NCBI RefSeq assembly: GCF_004327285.1
Contig: NZ_QJUI01000005.1
Location: 186,001-250,000, forward strand
Origin: Phytopseudomonas daroniae
GTDB lineage: Bacteria; Pseudomonadota; Gammaproteobacteria; Pseudomonadales; Pseudomonadaceae
DNA: 64,000 nucleotides
Reading direction: 5' to 3'
The notes below the pieces were generated by a model, which did not search any database, was not told the DNA's origin, and worked only from the letters and a program-made list of their open reading frames with translations. The position numbers were made by a program, and so were the translations under genes. Numbering within the stretch: the first letter of the stretch is position 1; each line of letters opens with the position of its first letter. Positions 25,342 through 35,207 of this stretch are shown here, in pieces.

Positions 25342-25441
25342 AAGGAGTGTCGTTCGACAGGTTGCACTGACGCCACCACCGCCGCGTGGCGCTGTGGCGC
25401 GCGCCAGGGTCTTGAGCGATTGACCCCGGGTGCCAGCGCGC

Positions 25442-25885
25442 TCAACGCGCTGCGTCGTCTGCTGCGTCAGGACACCTGGCGGTATCGCTGAAGTCCGCCT
25501 CGTCGTTGAGATAGGAAACGGCCACCTGGCTGATCAGATAATTATTGTCGCTTCGGCTATAAGCGATGTCGAAGGCGATCGGCATGCGCTCCTCGTCATG
25601 ACCGTTGATCGTTAGACAACCGCCTGATGGCGCCTTGCGTTCCAAGTGGTTGCGGATCGTGACCATCCGCTCCTTGAACAGGAGCTGGCTCTTGATCCCG
25701 GGCGAATCCAGATTCTTGCCCTCTATCAGTCGGGGACTGAAGTAACGGGGGGCCAGCAAGGCTACATTCCCGGCATTGGTTGCCTGTACGTAATCCTCAT
25801 AGAGTTCGAACAGTGTGCGCCCCGCCCCCGAGGATGAAGCGCAAGCCGCCAGGAAAACCAGGCAGAACAGAATCGCTGTCTTCAT
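25442..25885 (-). CDS. Putative lipoprotein of unknown function
   Basis: A 147-residue protein with a lipobox (LVFLAAC-AS, Cys15) and a soluble domain beginning GRTLFELYEDYVQATNAGNV, reminiscent of NTF2-like small folds; that comparison is by eye only. It lies 1 nt downstream of the preceding gene, so they are cotranscribed. Ser at +3 and the absence of Asp at +2 favour the outer membrane. Function is not recognised. The GC-rich gap to plpD (25342-25441) holds short dyads but no gene. Confidence 0.7.
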   Translation of the reverse strand: MKTAILFCLVFLAACASSSGAGRTLFELYEDYVQATNAGNVALLAPRYFSPRLIEGKNLDSPGIKSQLLFKERMVTIRNHLERKAPSGGCLTINGHDEERMPIAFDIAYSRSDNNYLISQVAVSYLNDEADFSDTARCPDAADDAAR

Positions 25886-25886
25886 C

Positions 25887-26318
25887 TCACCGCCCCATCA
25901 TGATCCGTTCGAGTTCCCGTTCATAAGCCTTGTGACGGCCCTTCATCACCCTGGCTGCTTGACAAAGCAACCCGGAACAGGCAGTGATAAGCGCCTCCAG
26001 ATCGAATTCATCCATGACAGTGACGCTGATCACTTCAAGATTGAACGCTGCATTGTATCCAATCTTCCCGCCATCCCTGTTTACGAAACTCACCGAGATC
26101 CGCTTCATATGAATGCCGATACTCGCCAGCACGGGAGATCCGCTGAACCTCAACACTCCGGCCGAGCCTGAAAGTATTGCATTACCCTCTTGATCGACGA
26201 CCAGGGTTGCGCTGCCTTTCTTGGCCATTATCCGGGTCGTCAATCCCTTGTCCGTCGAATAAGCCAGTTCGATGAGCTTCGCCACCGTGATCTTGGCTTG
26301 TGCACGATTGAAATCCAT
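25887..26318 (-). CDS. Hypothetical protein cotranscribed with a lipoprotein
   Basis: A 143-residue soluble protein starting MDFNRAQAKITVAKLIELAY, with a beta-rich centre (RISVSFVNRDGGKIGYNAAF) and a helical Arg-rich tail (RHKAYERELERIMMGR). No signal, membrane span or known motif was recognised. Starts at TTG 26324, ATG 26321 and ATG 26318 are all possible. It ends 1 nt before the lipoprotein start. Base composition is slightly lower in GC than its neighbours, as for recently acquired genes, but this is a weak sign. Confidence 0.6.
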   Translation of the reverse strand: MDFNRAQAKITVAKLIELAYSTDKGLTTRIMAKKGSATLVVDQEGNAILSGSAGVLRFSGSPVLASIGIHMKRISVSFVNRDGGKIGYNAAFNLEVISVTVMDEFDLEALITACSGLLCQAARVMKGRHKAYERELERIMMGR

Positions 26319-26425
26319 CATCAACTCGTTTCAGTAGGATCCGTCACTGGCGCGACTCTAACACCCGGGTTTTATACGGAAAGAGAACCTGTCGATGTTT
26401 GCCCATACGGGAGCCAGCTCAGCTT

Positions 26426-26449
26426 CTGTATGTGTAAGAGCACATACAG
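26426..26449. other. Perfect 9-bp dyad in the gap upstream of the hypothetical/lipoprotein pair
   Basis: CTGTATGTG-TAAGAG-CACATACAG is perfectly symmetric. The 246-bp gap between this leftward pair and the end of the leftward helicase gene holds no clear gene. The dyad may be an operator for the pair or a terminator stem for the helicase mRNA; there is no T-run on the leftward strand. Confidence 0.4.
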
Positions 26450-26564
26450 TTGTAGGAGATATGGACGGTTCGAACAGAAGGCTGTTGCTGGAGTGAAGCA
26501 CGCAACCAGCGCTATCGATCATGGGTACGATAAGAACCGCAGGCATCGTTGGCTACGGACTCGA

Positions 26565-29288
26565 TCAGAGCCGCTGCAGCAACGCCTGCAGGGCCAGCTC
26601 CGGTTCCTGTACCCACAGGCCATAGCTCAGTGGCACGGTTTCCAGGCCGGCGCGGGCCAGCACGCGGTAGCGCTCCAGTTCGAGAAAGCCTTCGCCCTCA
26701 CCGGGGAAGCCGATCAGGTCGATGGCCAGGCATTTGTCGCCCCGCTGGCAGAACACGTCCAGCAGCAGGCCGGCCAGTGGATAACGCGTCCAGGTGTTCA
26801 CGCCTTCGGCCTGCAGGGCGCTGCACAGTGAGCGCTCGAAGGCGTCCTGCTCGACGGCGGGTGGGTGCGCCGGGGCGTCGCGGTCGATGCTTTCCAGGTA
26901 GCGGCGCAGCAGGTGCCCGGCGGGGAGCTGATGTTCGTCGCCGCTGAACAGCAGCACCTGGCGTTCGCGGGCACGGGTGATGGCGACGTTGAACATGTCC
27001 TGGCGGTTCAGGTACACGGCGGCCTGGGAGGCGCGGGCATCGAGGGCGAAGCTGATGATCATCAGGTCGCGCTCCTCGCCCTGAAAACCGTAGGGCGTAT
27101 CCACCAGCAAACGGAATTCGCGCAGCTTCTGCAGGTCGAGCCGGGCCACGCGCTGGCGGATCGCTTCGACCTGGTCGCGAAACGGTGACAGCACGCCGAT
27201 GGCGGGTTTTACCGGGCTGTCGGCATAGCGGCTCAGGTGCTCGTCGATCAGTTTCAGCACGCGCTGCACTTCGGCCTGGTTGACGCCGCTGGCACCCCGT
27301 TCGCCCTGCAGTCGCTCCAGCTGCAGGCTGTCACAGCGAACCTGATCCGGGCGTTCCTTCATCACTCGCAGACGACGCTCGTAGAACTGTTCGTTACTGA
27401 AGCGGATCAGCGCCGGGCGGCTGCGAAAGTGTTCGTCGAGAAAGGTCAGCGCGGCCTGGCTGGGCAGGTGCAGGCCGACCAGATCGAGCACGCTGTTGTC
27501 GCGGTAGCTCCATTGTTCGCGTTGGCGCCTATCCAGGCCACTGCGCTGTAGCAACTGCTCCTCACGGTTGCGCGAAAGGAACGACAGGTGGCGCAACTGC
27601 TTCGCGTCGCCGGTGATCACCGCGCGGCGGCAGCGCTGGAAGGCCGGTAGTGCCGAGGCGATATCGCACTGGGTGGCTTCGTCCATCACCATCACGTCGA
27701 ACAGCCCGGCACGCAGCGGCAGCAGGCGATGCAGCTCATCCAGCGTCACCACCCAGATGGGGAAGGCGGCGAGCAGACGTGCCGGGTCGATGTCCTCGAA
27801 CAAGGCCAGCTGTCGTTGTGACTGGCGTGCACGGATGGCCTGGTTGTACTGCACGAACAGTTGCCGATCCTTGCTCAGCAACTGTTGCAGCCGACTGCCG
27901 CGGCGCGTGTTGAGGTAATCGCGGCTGAGGCGTTCGCGGCGTTGCTGGCACTCGCGCAGTTCGTCGAGCAGCGCCCAGGGTTTCGCGCTGCCACGGATGC
28001 GCCGGCGTACCCAGGGCAGCAACAGATGGCGGCGCCAGAAACCCAGGGTGCCGCGCTCGGCGCGCAGGATCAGCCGACTCCAGCGCAGTGCCTGCTCACT
28101 GCGCACGCCCAGGGCCGCGGCCAGGCGTCGTTCCTCCTGCATCAGGCCGCGCAGGGCGGTCTTCTGCCGCTCTTCGGCGTCTGCCTCGACGCTCTCCAGC
28201 TCACCCTGCAGCAGGTTGCCCAGGCGCTCGCGCAGGTTCTGTTGCAGGCTGCGACCGGAGCCTTCCAGCACCGCGTCGCGCAGACCGAAATCGTCGCTGA
28301 GTTTCTGCGCGATGACCCGCACCGCTTGTTCGCTGCGGCTGACCAGCAGAACGCTTTCGCCATGCAGGTAACGATCCAGTGCCAGCGCCGCCAGGGTGTA
28401 GCTCTTGCCCGTGCCCGGCGGGCCGGATATCTGGCTCAGCGGGTAGCGGGCGGCGTTGGCCAGGGCCCGGCACTGCGCGGCACTGAGTTGCGCGGGCAGG
28501 GCGTGGGGCGTGCTGCCACCCTGGGGTGCGACGGCGGCCGACGCGCCGAGCAACTGGCGCAGCGGCGGCGACCATTGACCGGCGTCCTGCAACTGCTGCA
28601 ATTCATGGGTGATGCCGCGGCTGCCACTACCACGTGGTACCAGGGCGACCATGGCGGCGGCGCGCAGCGACAGGCTGCGTCGGCGCAGTGCCTTGTCCAG
28701 CGCCTCGGCACTTTCCAGGGCCGGAAAGCCGGCGGCCGGCAGCACCTCGGCGACCCGGGTATGGCGTCCGATCCAGGCGATCAGATCGCCCAGGGCCACG
28801 GCGTCGATGGGTGTATTCGCCAGGGGCAGCTCATCCAGCGCGGTGCCACCATCCTCGCGTAGCAATTGTCGCAACAGTCGCCAGTTGGCCTGCGGCTGGC
28901 CGGTGTCGATGGACAGCAGGTGAGCATCACCTTCGCTGCCGTTGCTCAGGCTCGCCTCGTAGTAAACCAGGGGCGCACAGAATGGAGTGGAGGGGCCATC
29001 GTCGGCGACCAGGCGACCGCACACCGGCAGTACGCCATAGACCAGTTGCAGTTCGCGTTGGTAAAGGCGCTGCTGGCGCTCCAGTTCGGCGCCGATGCTC
29101 GGTGCCAGAGCCAGCAGTGGCAGGGCGCCGCTGGCCAGCTCTTCGCGCCCGTCGAGCCAGGCCCAGCGCTCGCTTGGCAGTTTGCCGAGGTTGTCGAGAT
29201 TCAGATCGCGGCTGTCGGCCAGGTAGGCGCTGCGGTAGAAGGCGAGTAGCTGCCCGATCCGTGCGTCTTCCGTGTCCCGTTCTTGCAT
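26565..29288 (-). CDS. SF1 (Upf1-like) helicase with C-terminal REase-like domain
   Basis: A 907-residue protein. Helicase motifs: Walker A SGPPGTGKSYTLAALALD near residue 287, DEATQ (motif II) near 535, GDAKQLRHLS near 555, and later motifs VDTPYGFQGEERDLMIISF and NVAITRARERQVLL. The N-terminal third is a separate uncharacterised domain. The last 120 residues (LLLDVFCQRGDKCLAIDLIG) resemble an MTES_1575/Vsr-like PD-(D/E)XK fold, with Asp in place of the usual Glu. The architecture occurs both in conserved pseudomonad proteins and in anti-phage proteins. There is no linked methylase or toxin here, so I favour a nucleic-acid repair role, with defence possible. Confidence 0.82.
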   Translation of the reverse strand: MQERDTEDARIGQLLAFYRSAYLADSRDLNLDNLGKLPSERWAWLDGREELASGALPLLALAPSIGAELERQQRLYQRELQLVYGVLPVCGRLVADDGPSTPFCAPLVYYEASLSNGSEGDAHLLSIDTGQPQANWRLLRQLLREDGGTALDELPLANTPIDAVALGDLIAWIGRHTRVAEVLPAAGFPALESAEALDKALRRRSLSLRAAAMVALVPRGSGSRGITHELQQLQDAGQWSPPLRQLLGASAAVAPQGGSTPHALPAQLSAAQCRALANAARYPLSQISGPPGTGKSYTLAALALDRYLHGESVLLVSRSEQAVRVIAQKLSDDFGLRDAVLEGSGRSLQQNLRERLGNLLQGELESVEADAEERQKTALRGLMQEERRLAAALGVRSEQALRWSRLILRAERGTLGFWRRHLLLPWVRRRIRGSAKPWALLDELRECQQRRERLSRDYLNTRRGSRLQQLLSKDRQLFVQYNQAIRARQSQRQLALFEDIDPARLLAAFPIWVVTLDELHRLLPLRAGLFDVMVMDEATQCDIASALPAFQRCRRAVITGDAKQLRHLSFLSRNREEQLLQRSGLDRRQREQWSYRDNSVLDLVGLHLPSQAALTFLDEHFRSRPALIRFSNEQFYERRLRVMKERPDQVRCDSLQLERLQGERGASGVNQAEVQRVLKLIDEHLSRYADSPVKPAIGVLSPFRDQVEAIRQRVARLDLQKLREFRLLVDTPYGFQGEERDLMIISFALDARASQAAVYLNRQDMFNVAITRARERQVLLFSGDEHQLPAGHLLRRYLESIDRDAPAHPPAVEQDAFERSLCSALQAEGVNTWTRYPLAGLLLDVFCQRGDKCLAIDLIGFPGEGEGFLELERYRVLARAGLETVPLSYGLWVQEPELALQALLQRL

Positions 29289-29526
29289 CGTCTGCCCGTG
29301 TCATACCAGGATTCCAGCCCGCGACTCTACGCGCTGGCAGCGGCAGGTGCCACCGAGCGACGCCGGGCGTGGAACAGATTCGTAACGCTAGTCATGTAAA
29401 TTTGGCAAAGTAATTAGAGAAAGTAGCGGCAAAATCCGTTACAACACTCGACCCCTGGTGCGTTTTCAGGCGGTCTTTCATGACTGCCGGCAACGTATGG
29501 CCCGCTCACTGACTTGAAGAAACGGC

Positions 29527-30663
29527 ATGCCCCTGTCCCGAACATCGCTGCTGGTCATCTCGATTCTGTTATTCGGCGCCCTGGCCTACTGGCTGCTGCG
29601 TACGCCTGCGCTCGTCATCGATAACACGCCTGGCGCGGTACCCGTGGTGGTGCATGAAGTCGCCCGCAGCGACGTGCCGATACTGCTGCGTACACTTGGG
29701 CGGGTACGCGCCCAGCGTAGCATCGAGATCCGTGCCCAGGTCGACGGTACCCTGGTCGAACTGCCCGTGGCCGAGGGCCAGCAGGTGCGCAAGGGGCAAC
29801 TGCTGGCACGCATCGACGACCGCAGCCTGCGCGCCAGTTTGAACCAGGCCATCGCGGAACGCGGCGTCACCCGTGCCGAACTGGATATCGCCCGACTGGA
29901 TCTGCAGCGCTACCAGAACCTGGTGCGCGAACGTGCGGCACCGGCGCAGACCCTCGATCAGCAGAAGGCCCTGGTGGCGCGTCTGCAGGCAACGCTGGCG
30001 ACCCGGGAGGCGGCGGTGGTTTCGGCTCAGGTACAACTGTCCTACACCAGCATCCACTCGCCTATCGATGGGCGCCTGGGCATTCGCAATGTGGATGCCG
30101 GCAGCCTGGTACGAGCGAGCGATGCCAGCAGTTTGTTTTCCGTGGTACAGACCAACCCCATCGATATCGAGGCGACTCTGCCGCAACGTCGTTTGCCCGA
30201 GCTGCAGACGATGCTCGCGGCGCCCGAGCAGGCCGTGGTGCGCGCGTTTCGTGAAGACGGCGGCGAAGTGATCGCCGACGGCAAGCTGGTGCTGATCGAC
30301 AACCGTGTCGCCCTGGACACCGGCACCATCCGCGCCAAGGCGCTGTTCGACAATGGCGACGAGCGTCTGTGGCCGGATCAATCGGTAGTGGTCACTCTGC
30401 AGGCGAATGTCCTGCGCGATGCCTTGTCGGTGCCCCTGGAGGCAATTCGGCAACGCGCCGAAGGCACTTTCGTCTGGCGTGTCGAGCAGGACAAGGCGCA
30501 GCCGGTGTCGGTCAAGGTGCTGCACGAAACCGATGTACTGGCCGTGATCGAAGGGCTCGAGGTAGGCGATCAGGTGGTCACCGATGGCCAGTCGCGGTTG
30601 CGTGCCGGGGTCGAGGTCAGGCGCGCCGACGCCCAGCCCGCCGTGGCCAGGGACGATAGCTGA
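29527..30663 (+). CDS. RND efflux membrane-fusion protein
   Basis: Periplasmic adaptor of a tripartite pump, 378 residues. N-terminal membrane anchor (SLLVISILLFGALAYWLL), lipoyl/biotinyl-like halves (AQVDGTLVELPVAEGQQVRKG; YTSIHSPIDGRLGIRNVDAG) around an alpha-hairpin (about 100-170), then beta-barrel and membrane-proximal domains. It resembles MdtA-type adaptors. Its stop overlaps the permease start (TGATG), so adaptor, permease and outer-membrane factor form one operon. The 238-bp divergent gap upstream presumably holds the promoter; no local regulator gene is present. Confidence 0.92.
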   Translation: MPLSRTSLLVISILLFGALAYWLLRTPALVIDNTPGAVPVVVHEVARSDVPILLRTLGRVRAQRSIEIRAQVDGTLVELPVAEGQQVRKGQLLARIDDRSLRASLNQAIAERGVTRAELDIARLDLQRYQNLVRERAAPAQTLDQQKALVARLQATLATREAAVVSAQVQLSYTSIHSPIDGRLGIRNVDAGSLVRASDASSLFSVVQTNPIDIEATLPQRRLPELQTMLAAPEQAVVRAFREDGGEVIADGKLVLIDNRVALDTGTIRAKALFDNGDERLWPDQSVVVTLQANVLRDALSVPLEAIRQRAEGTFVWRVEQDKAQPVSVKVLHETDVLAVIEGLEVGDQVVTDGQSRLRAGVEVRRADAQPAVARDDS

Positions 30664-33600
30664 TGCAGTCGCGTGGTTTCTACGCACTGTGCATCGGCCA
30701 TCCCATTGGCATCGTGCTGCTGGCCCTGGCGCTGGTGCTGTGTGGGGTGATCGCTTTCGTCCGCCTGCCGCTGGCGCCGCTGCCGGAGGTGGACGCGCCG
30801 ACCATCGAGATTACCGCGCAGATGCCCGGTGCCAGCGCCGAGACCATGGCCTCGTCGGTGGCCACGCCACTGGAAGTGCAGCTCAGCGCCATCCCCGGCG
30901 TCGACGACATGACTTCGACCAGTTCCCTGGGCCGCGTCGAGCTGGTGCTGCAATTCAACCTGGACAAGAACATCGATGCCGCCGCCCAGGAAGTCCAGGC
31001 GGCGATCAATGCGGCATCGTCGCGTCTGCCGGCGGATCTGCCGGAGTTGCCGGTGTGGCGCAAGATCAACCCGGCGGACACGCCTATCCTGATCCTGGCA
31101 GTGACGTCGCCGACACTCTCGCCCTTCGAGGTCAGCGACCTCGCCGAGTCCGCCATCGCCCGCCAGCTCAGTCAGATCGAAGGCGTCGGCATGATTCGTC
31201 TCAACGGCTTGCAGCGCCCGGCGATCCGCATCCAGGCGCGGCCGGAAGCGCTGGTGGCGGCCGGCGTCACTCTGGAGGATGTGCGCGCGGCGGTGCAGCG
31301 CTCCAGCGGCAACCGGCCCACCGGCGCCCTGGTCGGTGAGCATCGTCTGTCGACCCTGGACAGCAATGGCCAGCTGTTCGAGCCCGGCGATTACGCTGAC
31401 CTGATCGTCGCCTATCGCGGCGGTGCACCGGTGCGTCTGGGCGATGTGGCGCGTGTCGTGCCCGGTGCGGAGAATGCCTATACCCAGGCCACGCCCAACG
31501 GCCAGCCGGGAGTCGCGGTGGTGGTTCGTCGCCAGCCAGGTGCCAACATCGTGGCCACGGCCGAGGCCGTGATCGCGGCGTTGCCCGAACTCACCGCAGG
31601 CTTGCCTGCGGATCTCGAGGTCTCGGTGCTCAATGACCGCACCCGTACCATCCGTGCCTCGTTGCACGAAGCGGAGCTGACCCTGCTGATCGCCGTGGTG
31701 CTGGTGATCGGCATCATGGCGCTGTTCCTGCGCCAGTGGTCGGCGATCCTGGTGGTGTTCTCGGTGCTGGCCACCTCGGTGATCGGCGCCTGCGCGGCCA
31801 TGCTGCTGTTCGGCCTGTCGCTGAACAACCTCACCCTGGTGGCGATCATCGTTGCGGTGGGTTTCATCGTCGACGATGCCATCGTCGTCGTGGAAAACAT
31901 CCACCGCCACCTGGAGCGCGGGGTGGGGCGGGTGCAGGCGGCACTCGACGGCGTCCGTGAAATCGGCTTCACCGTGGTCTCCATCAGCCTGTCGCTGGTG
32001 GCAGTGTTCATTCCGCTGTTCTTCATGAGTGGTTACGTCGGCCGACTGTTTCGCGAATTCGCCCTGGCCGCGACTTCGGCCATCCTGATTTCCGTGGTGG
32101 TCTGCCTGACCCTGGCGCCAGCCCTGGCCGCGCTGTTCATGCGCCCGCTGCCGGCTCACGCGGGGCCCGGCCCGGTGATGGGCAGGGTGCTGCGCGGCTA
32201 CGAGCGAGCGCTGGTATGGGCACTGGATCACCCACGCGCCACGCTGAGCGCGTTCTTCGCCTGCATCGTCATCAGCGTGGGCGGCTTCGCGCTGATGCCC
32301 AAGGGCTTCTTCCCGCTGCAGGACACCGGCTTCATGAACGGTACGGTGCAGGCTTCGGCGGACATTTCCTATGAGGCCATGCGCGCCAAGAATCGCCAGC
32401 TGGTGGATATCCTGCGCAATGACCCGGACGTCATCGCCTTCAACACCGACATCGGCAACGATGGCAGCTACAGCGTCGGTGGCCTGGCCGTGGTGCTCCG
32501 CGATCCGGGCGACCGCGACGTCACGGTGGAGCAGATCATCGACCGCCTGCGCCCGCAGTTCGCCGCCATTCCCGACCTGCGTGTGACCCTGCGTGCGGCC
32601 CAGGACATCAACCTCGGCTCGCGCGCCTCCCGTGCCCAGTACCAGTACGTGCTGCGCAGCCGCTCGCTGGAGGAGCTGGCCACCTGGACGCCGCAATTGA
32701 CCGAGCGCCTGCAATCGCACCCGCTGTTCCGCGACGTCAACAACGACTTGCAGTTCGATGCTTCGCTGACCCCGGTGCGTATCGATCGCGAGGCCGCGGC
32801 ACGGCACGGGTTTTCCGCCAGTGATGTCGACGATGCCCTCTACGACGCTTTCGGCCAGCGCCGCATCAACGAGATTCAGACCGCTGCCAACCAGTACCAG
32901 GTGGTGCTCGAATTGAGCAGCAGCCAGCGTCAGCGGATACAGAGCCTGGAGCTGTTCCAGCTACGCTCGCCAAGTAGTGGACAACTGGTACCCCTGAGCA
33001 CCTTCGTCAGCGTTCAGGCGCAGCAGCCGGCGCCGGTCAGCATCAATCACAGCGGCATGCTGCCGTCGGCCAATCTGTCGTTCAACCTGGCTGCCGGCGT
33101 GGCCCTCGGTGATGCAGTGGCGGTGCTGCGCCAGATAGAGCAGGACATCGGCATGCCCACCAGCATCAGCGGCCGTTTCAGTGGCGCGGCCCAGGCCTTC
33201 CAGCAGACCCTGGCCTCGCAGCCGTTGTTGATCCTCGCCGCACTGGTGGCGGTGTACATCATCCTTGGCGTGCTCTACGAAAGTTTCGTGCATCCGCTGA
33301 CCATTCTCTCGACCATTCCCTCGGCGGGTATTGGTGCGCTGCTGCTGCTCTGGCTGTGGGGCCTGGATTTTTCCATCATGGCGCTGATCGGGCTGATCCT
33401 GCTGATCGGTATCGTCAAGAAGAACGGCATCCTGCTGGTCGACTTCGCCCTGCAGGCCCAGCGTCAGGGCATGACTCCGCGCGAGGCGATCCACCAGGCC
33501 TGCATGACCCGCTTCCGGCCGATCCTGATGACCACGCTGGCCGCCATGTTCGGTGCCGTGCCGCTGATGCTCGCCTTCGGCACCGGTGCCGAACTGCGCG

Positions 33601-33746
33601 AGCCCCTCGGGGTAGCGGTGGTCGGTGGCCTGCTGTTCAGCCAGTTGCTGACCCTGCTCACCACCCCGGTGGTGTACCTGACCCTGGATCGCTACCTGGC
33701 CAAGCGTCATCGGCACTCGCCTGCCACCGTGCAGGAGGCGCCATGA
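30663..33746 (+). CDS. RND-family multidrug efflux permease (HAE1 type)
   Basis: Inner-membrane proton/drug antiporter, 1027 residues, the usual length. Twelve membrane helices in two repeats, with proton-relay residues in GFIVDDAIVVVENIHRHLER (TM4 Asp-Asp) and IGIVKKNGILLVDFALQAQ (TM10). The N-terminal helix is followed by RLPLAPLPEVDAPTIEITAQ. The sequence is MdtB/MdtC-like, but only one permease is encoded, unlike the paired MdtBC or MuxBC pumps. Substrates cannot be read from sequence. Confidence 0.94.
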   Translation: MQSRGFYALCIGHPIGIVLLALALVLCGVIAFVRLPLAPLPEVDAPTIEITAQMPGASAETMASSVATPLEVQLSAIPGVDDMTSTSSLGRVELVLQFNLDKNIDAAAQEVQAAINAASSRLPADLPELPVWRKINPADTPILILAVTSPTLSPFEVSDLAESAIARQLSQIEGVGMIRLNGLQRPAIRIQARPEALVAAGVTLEDVRAAVQRSSGNRPTGALVGEHRLSTLDSNGQLFEPGDYADLIVAYRGGAPVRLGDVARVVPGAENAYTQATPNGQPGVAVVVRRQPGANIVATAEAVIAALPELTAGLPADLEVSVLNDRTRTIRASLHEAELTLLIAVVLVIGIMALFLRQWSAILVVFSVLATSVIGACAAMLLFGLSLNNLTLVAIIVAVGFIVDDAIVVVENIHRHLERGVGRVQAALDGVREIGFTVVSISLSLVAVFIPLFFMSGYVGRLFREFALAATSAILISVVVCLTLAPALAALFMRPLPAHAGPGPVMGRVLRGYERALVWALDHPRATLSAFFACIVISVGGFALMPKGFFPLQDTGFMNGTVQASADISYEAMRAKNRQLVDILRNDPDVIAFNTDIGNDGSYSVGGLAVVLRDPGDRDVTVEQIIDRLRPQFAAIPDLRVTLRAAQDINLGSRASRAQYQYVLRSRSLEELATWTPQLTERLQSHPLFRDVNNDLQFDASLTPVRIDREAAARHGFSASDVDDALYDAFGQRRINEIQTAANQYQVVLELSSSQRQRIQSLELFQLRSPSSGQLVPLSTFVSVQAQQPAPVSINHSGMLPSANLSFNLAAGVALGDAVAVLRQIEQDIGMPTSISGRFSGAAQAFQQTLASQPLLILAALVAVYIILGVLYESFVHPLTILSTIPSAGIGALLLLWLWGLDFSIMALIGLILLIGIVKKNGILLVDFALQAQRQGMTPREAIHQACMTRFRPILMTTLAAMFGAVPLMLAFGTGAELREPLGVAVVGGLLFSQLLTLLTTPVVYLTLDRYLAKRHRHSPATVQEAP

Positions 33747-35077
33747 GAAGGCCGTACCTGCTGCTCGCCCTGGCGCTGCTGTTGTCGGCCTGTGCCGGGC
33801 GCACGCCGCCGCCCGAGCCCGAGCTGCCGCCGGAAGCGCTGGCCGGGCTGCCGCTGGCCTGGTGGCAGAGCCTGGAAGATCCGGCGCTGAACCAGCTGGT
33901 CGAACTGGCTCTGCGCGACAACCTTGACCTGGCCGCGGCGACCCAGCGCATTCGTGAACAACGCGCGTTGCGCCGCCAGGCATGGGGCGACCGGCTTCCC
34001 AGCGTATATGCCACTGGCCGCCACGAGAAAGGGCGTAGCGCCAGCGACGGCCACGACGAGGACTATTTCTACGGTCTCGACCTGGCCTGGGAGCTCGACC
34101 TGTTCGGTCGCCTGAGCGCCATCGAAGGGGCCGCGGAGGCCAGCCTGCGGGCATCTGCCGCGGATTATCAGGCGCTGCGCGTCAGCCTGATCGGCGAGGT
34201 CGCTGGTACTTACCTGCAGTACCGCCTGGCTCAGCGCGAAGAAGTGATCGCCCGGCAGGCTGCCGACAGCCAGGCGCAGATTGCCCGGATCACCCGGGTT
34301 CGTTTCGACCAGGGCACTGCCAGCGGCTTCGACGTCGAGCGCCTCGATACCCAGCTCGCCATCACCCGCGCCGCCGTGCCTCAGGCCCGCGAACGTGCCG
34401 CTGCCGCACGCTACGAGCTGGCCTATCTGCTCAACGGCGAACAGGCAAGTATCGACGCGATTCTCGACCCTGAGGCGCTGTTCAGCGTACCGCGCGACGA
34501 GCAGTTGCTGCCTTTGCTGGAGCTACCCGCCAGCAGCTTGCGCGCCCGTGCCGATGTGCGTGCCGCCGAGCTGCGCCTGCTCGCTGCCGGTCATGAACTG
34601 GATGCCGCCAGGGCATTGCGTTATCCACAGCTGACGCTGGGCGCACTGGTGGGTTTCGAGCAGGGTGTTGGGGTGCCGGCCTGGACGCTCAGTGCCCAGG
34701 CGCTGCAACCGCTGTTCGACTTCGGCCGCATCCGCAGTGTCATCGAGGCCGGCGATGCGCGTCGCGAGCAAGCCTGGCTGGCCTATCAGACGGCCCTGAT
34801 CCAGGCCCTGCGCGAAACCCGCAGCGCCATTGCCCTGTATGCCCAGGGCCTGGAGCGCCAGCGCCTGCTCGATGGCGCTAGCCGTTCTGCGACCAATGCC
34901 ACCACACTGGCGCAGCGCCAATACGATGCAGGCACCGTATCACTGATCGAAGTGCTGGATGCCCAGCGCACCGAATTCGACACCCAGCTCGAACAGCAAC
35001 GCGCCGCCACCGACGTGGCACTGCGCTGGGTCGAGATCTACCGCACCCTGGGGCTGGCGCCACGCGTGGCGGATTGA
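33743..35077 (+). CDS. OprM/NodT-type outer-membrane efflux lipoprotein
   Basis: A 444-residue outer-membrane factor completing the RND pump. Lipobox LLLSAC-AG with Cys16, then two OEP repeats (NLDLAAATQRIREQRALRRQ; ATTLAQRQYDAGTVSLIEVL). The true start is ATG 33743, overlapping the permease stop by 4 nt; a longer frame from inside the permease gene is rejected. Confidence 0.93.
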   Translation: MRRPYLLLALALLLSACAGRTPPPEPELPPEALAGLPLAWWQSLEDPALNQLVELALRDNLDLAAATQRIREQRALRRQAWGDRLPSVYATGRHEKGRSASDGHDEDYFYGLDLAWELDLFGRLSAIEGAAEASLRASAADYQALRVSLIGEVAGTYLQYRLAQREEVIARQAADSQAQIARITRVRFDQGTASGFDVERLDTQLAITRAAVPQARERAAAARYELAYLLNGEQASIDAILDPEALFSVPRDEQLLPLLELPASSLRARADVRAAELRLLAAGHELDAARALRYPQLTLGALVGFEQGVGVPAWTLSAQALQPLFDFGRIRSVIEAGDARREQAWLAYQTALIQALRETRSAIALYAQGLERQRLLDGASRSATNATTLAQRQYDAGTVSLIEVLDAQRTEFDTQLEQQRAATDVALRWVEIYRTLGLAPRVAD

Positions 35078-35207
35078 GGTTTCAGGGGGAACTCGGTCGG
35101 CCCGCAAGCCGGCGTTCCCGCTCTTGGAGCGGGCTCATGATTGCGCGAGCCAGGCTTTTTCCATTCCGATCGTGATCACCGGGACAAGGCGTTAGCGGTC
35201 GTTCGAA

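Noticed and set aside
26461..26496. Short frame (MDGSNRRLLLE) after AGGAG near the dyad at 26426-26449
   Set aside because: Spacing from the AGGAG to ATG is only 2 nt and there is no downstream gene on that strand for it to control.
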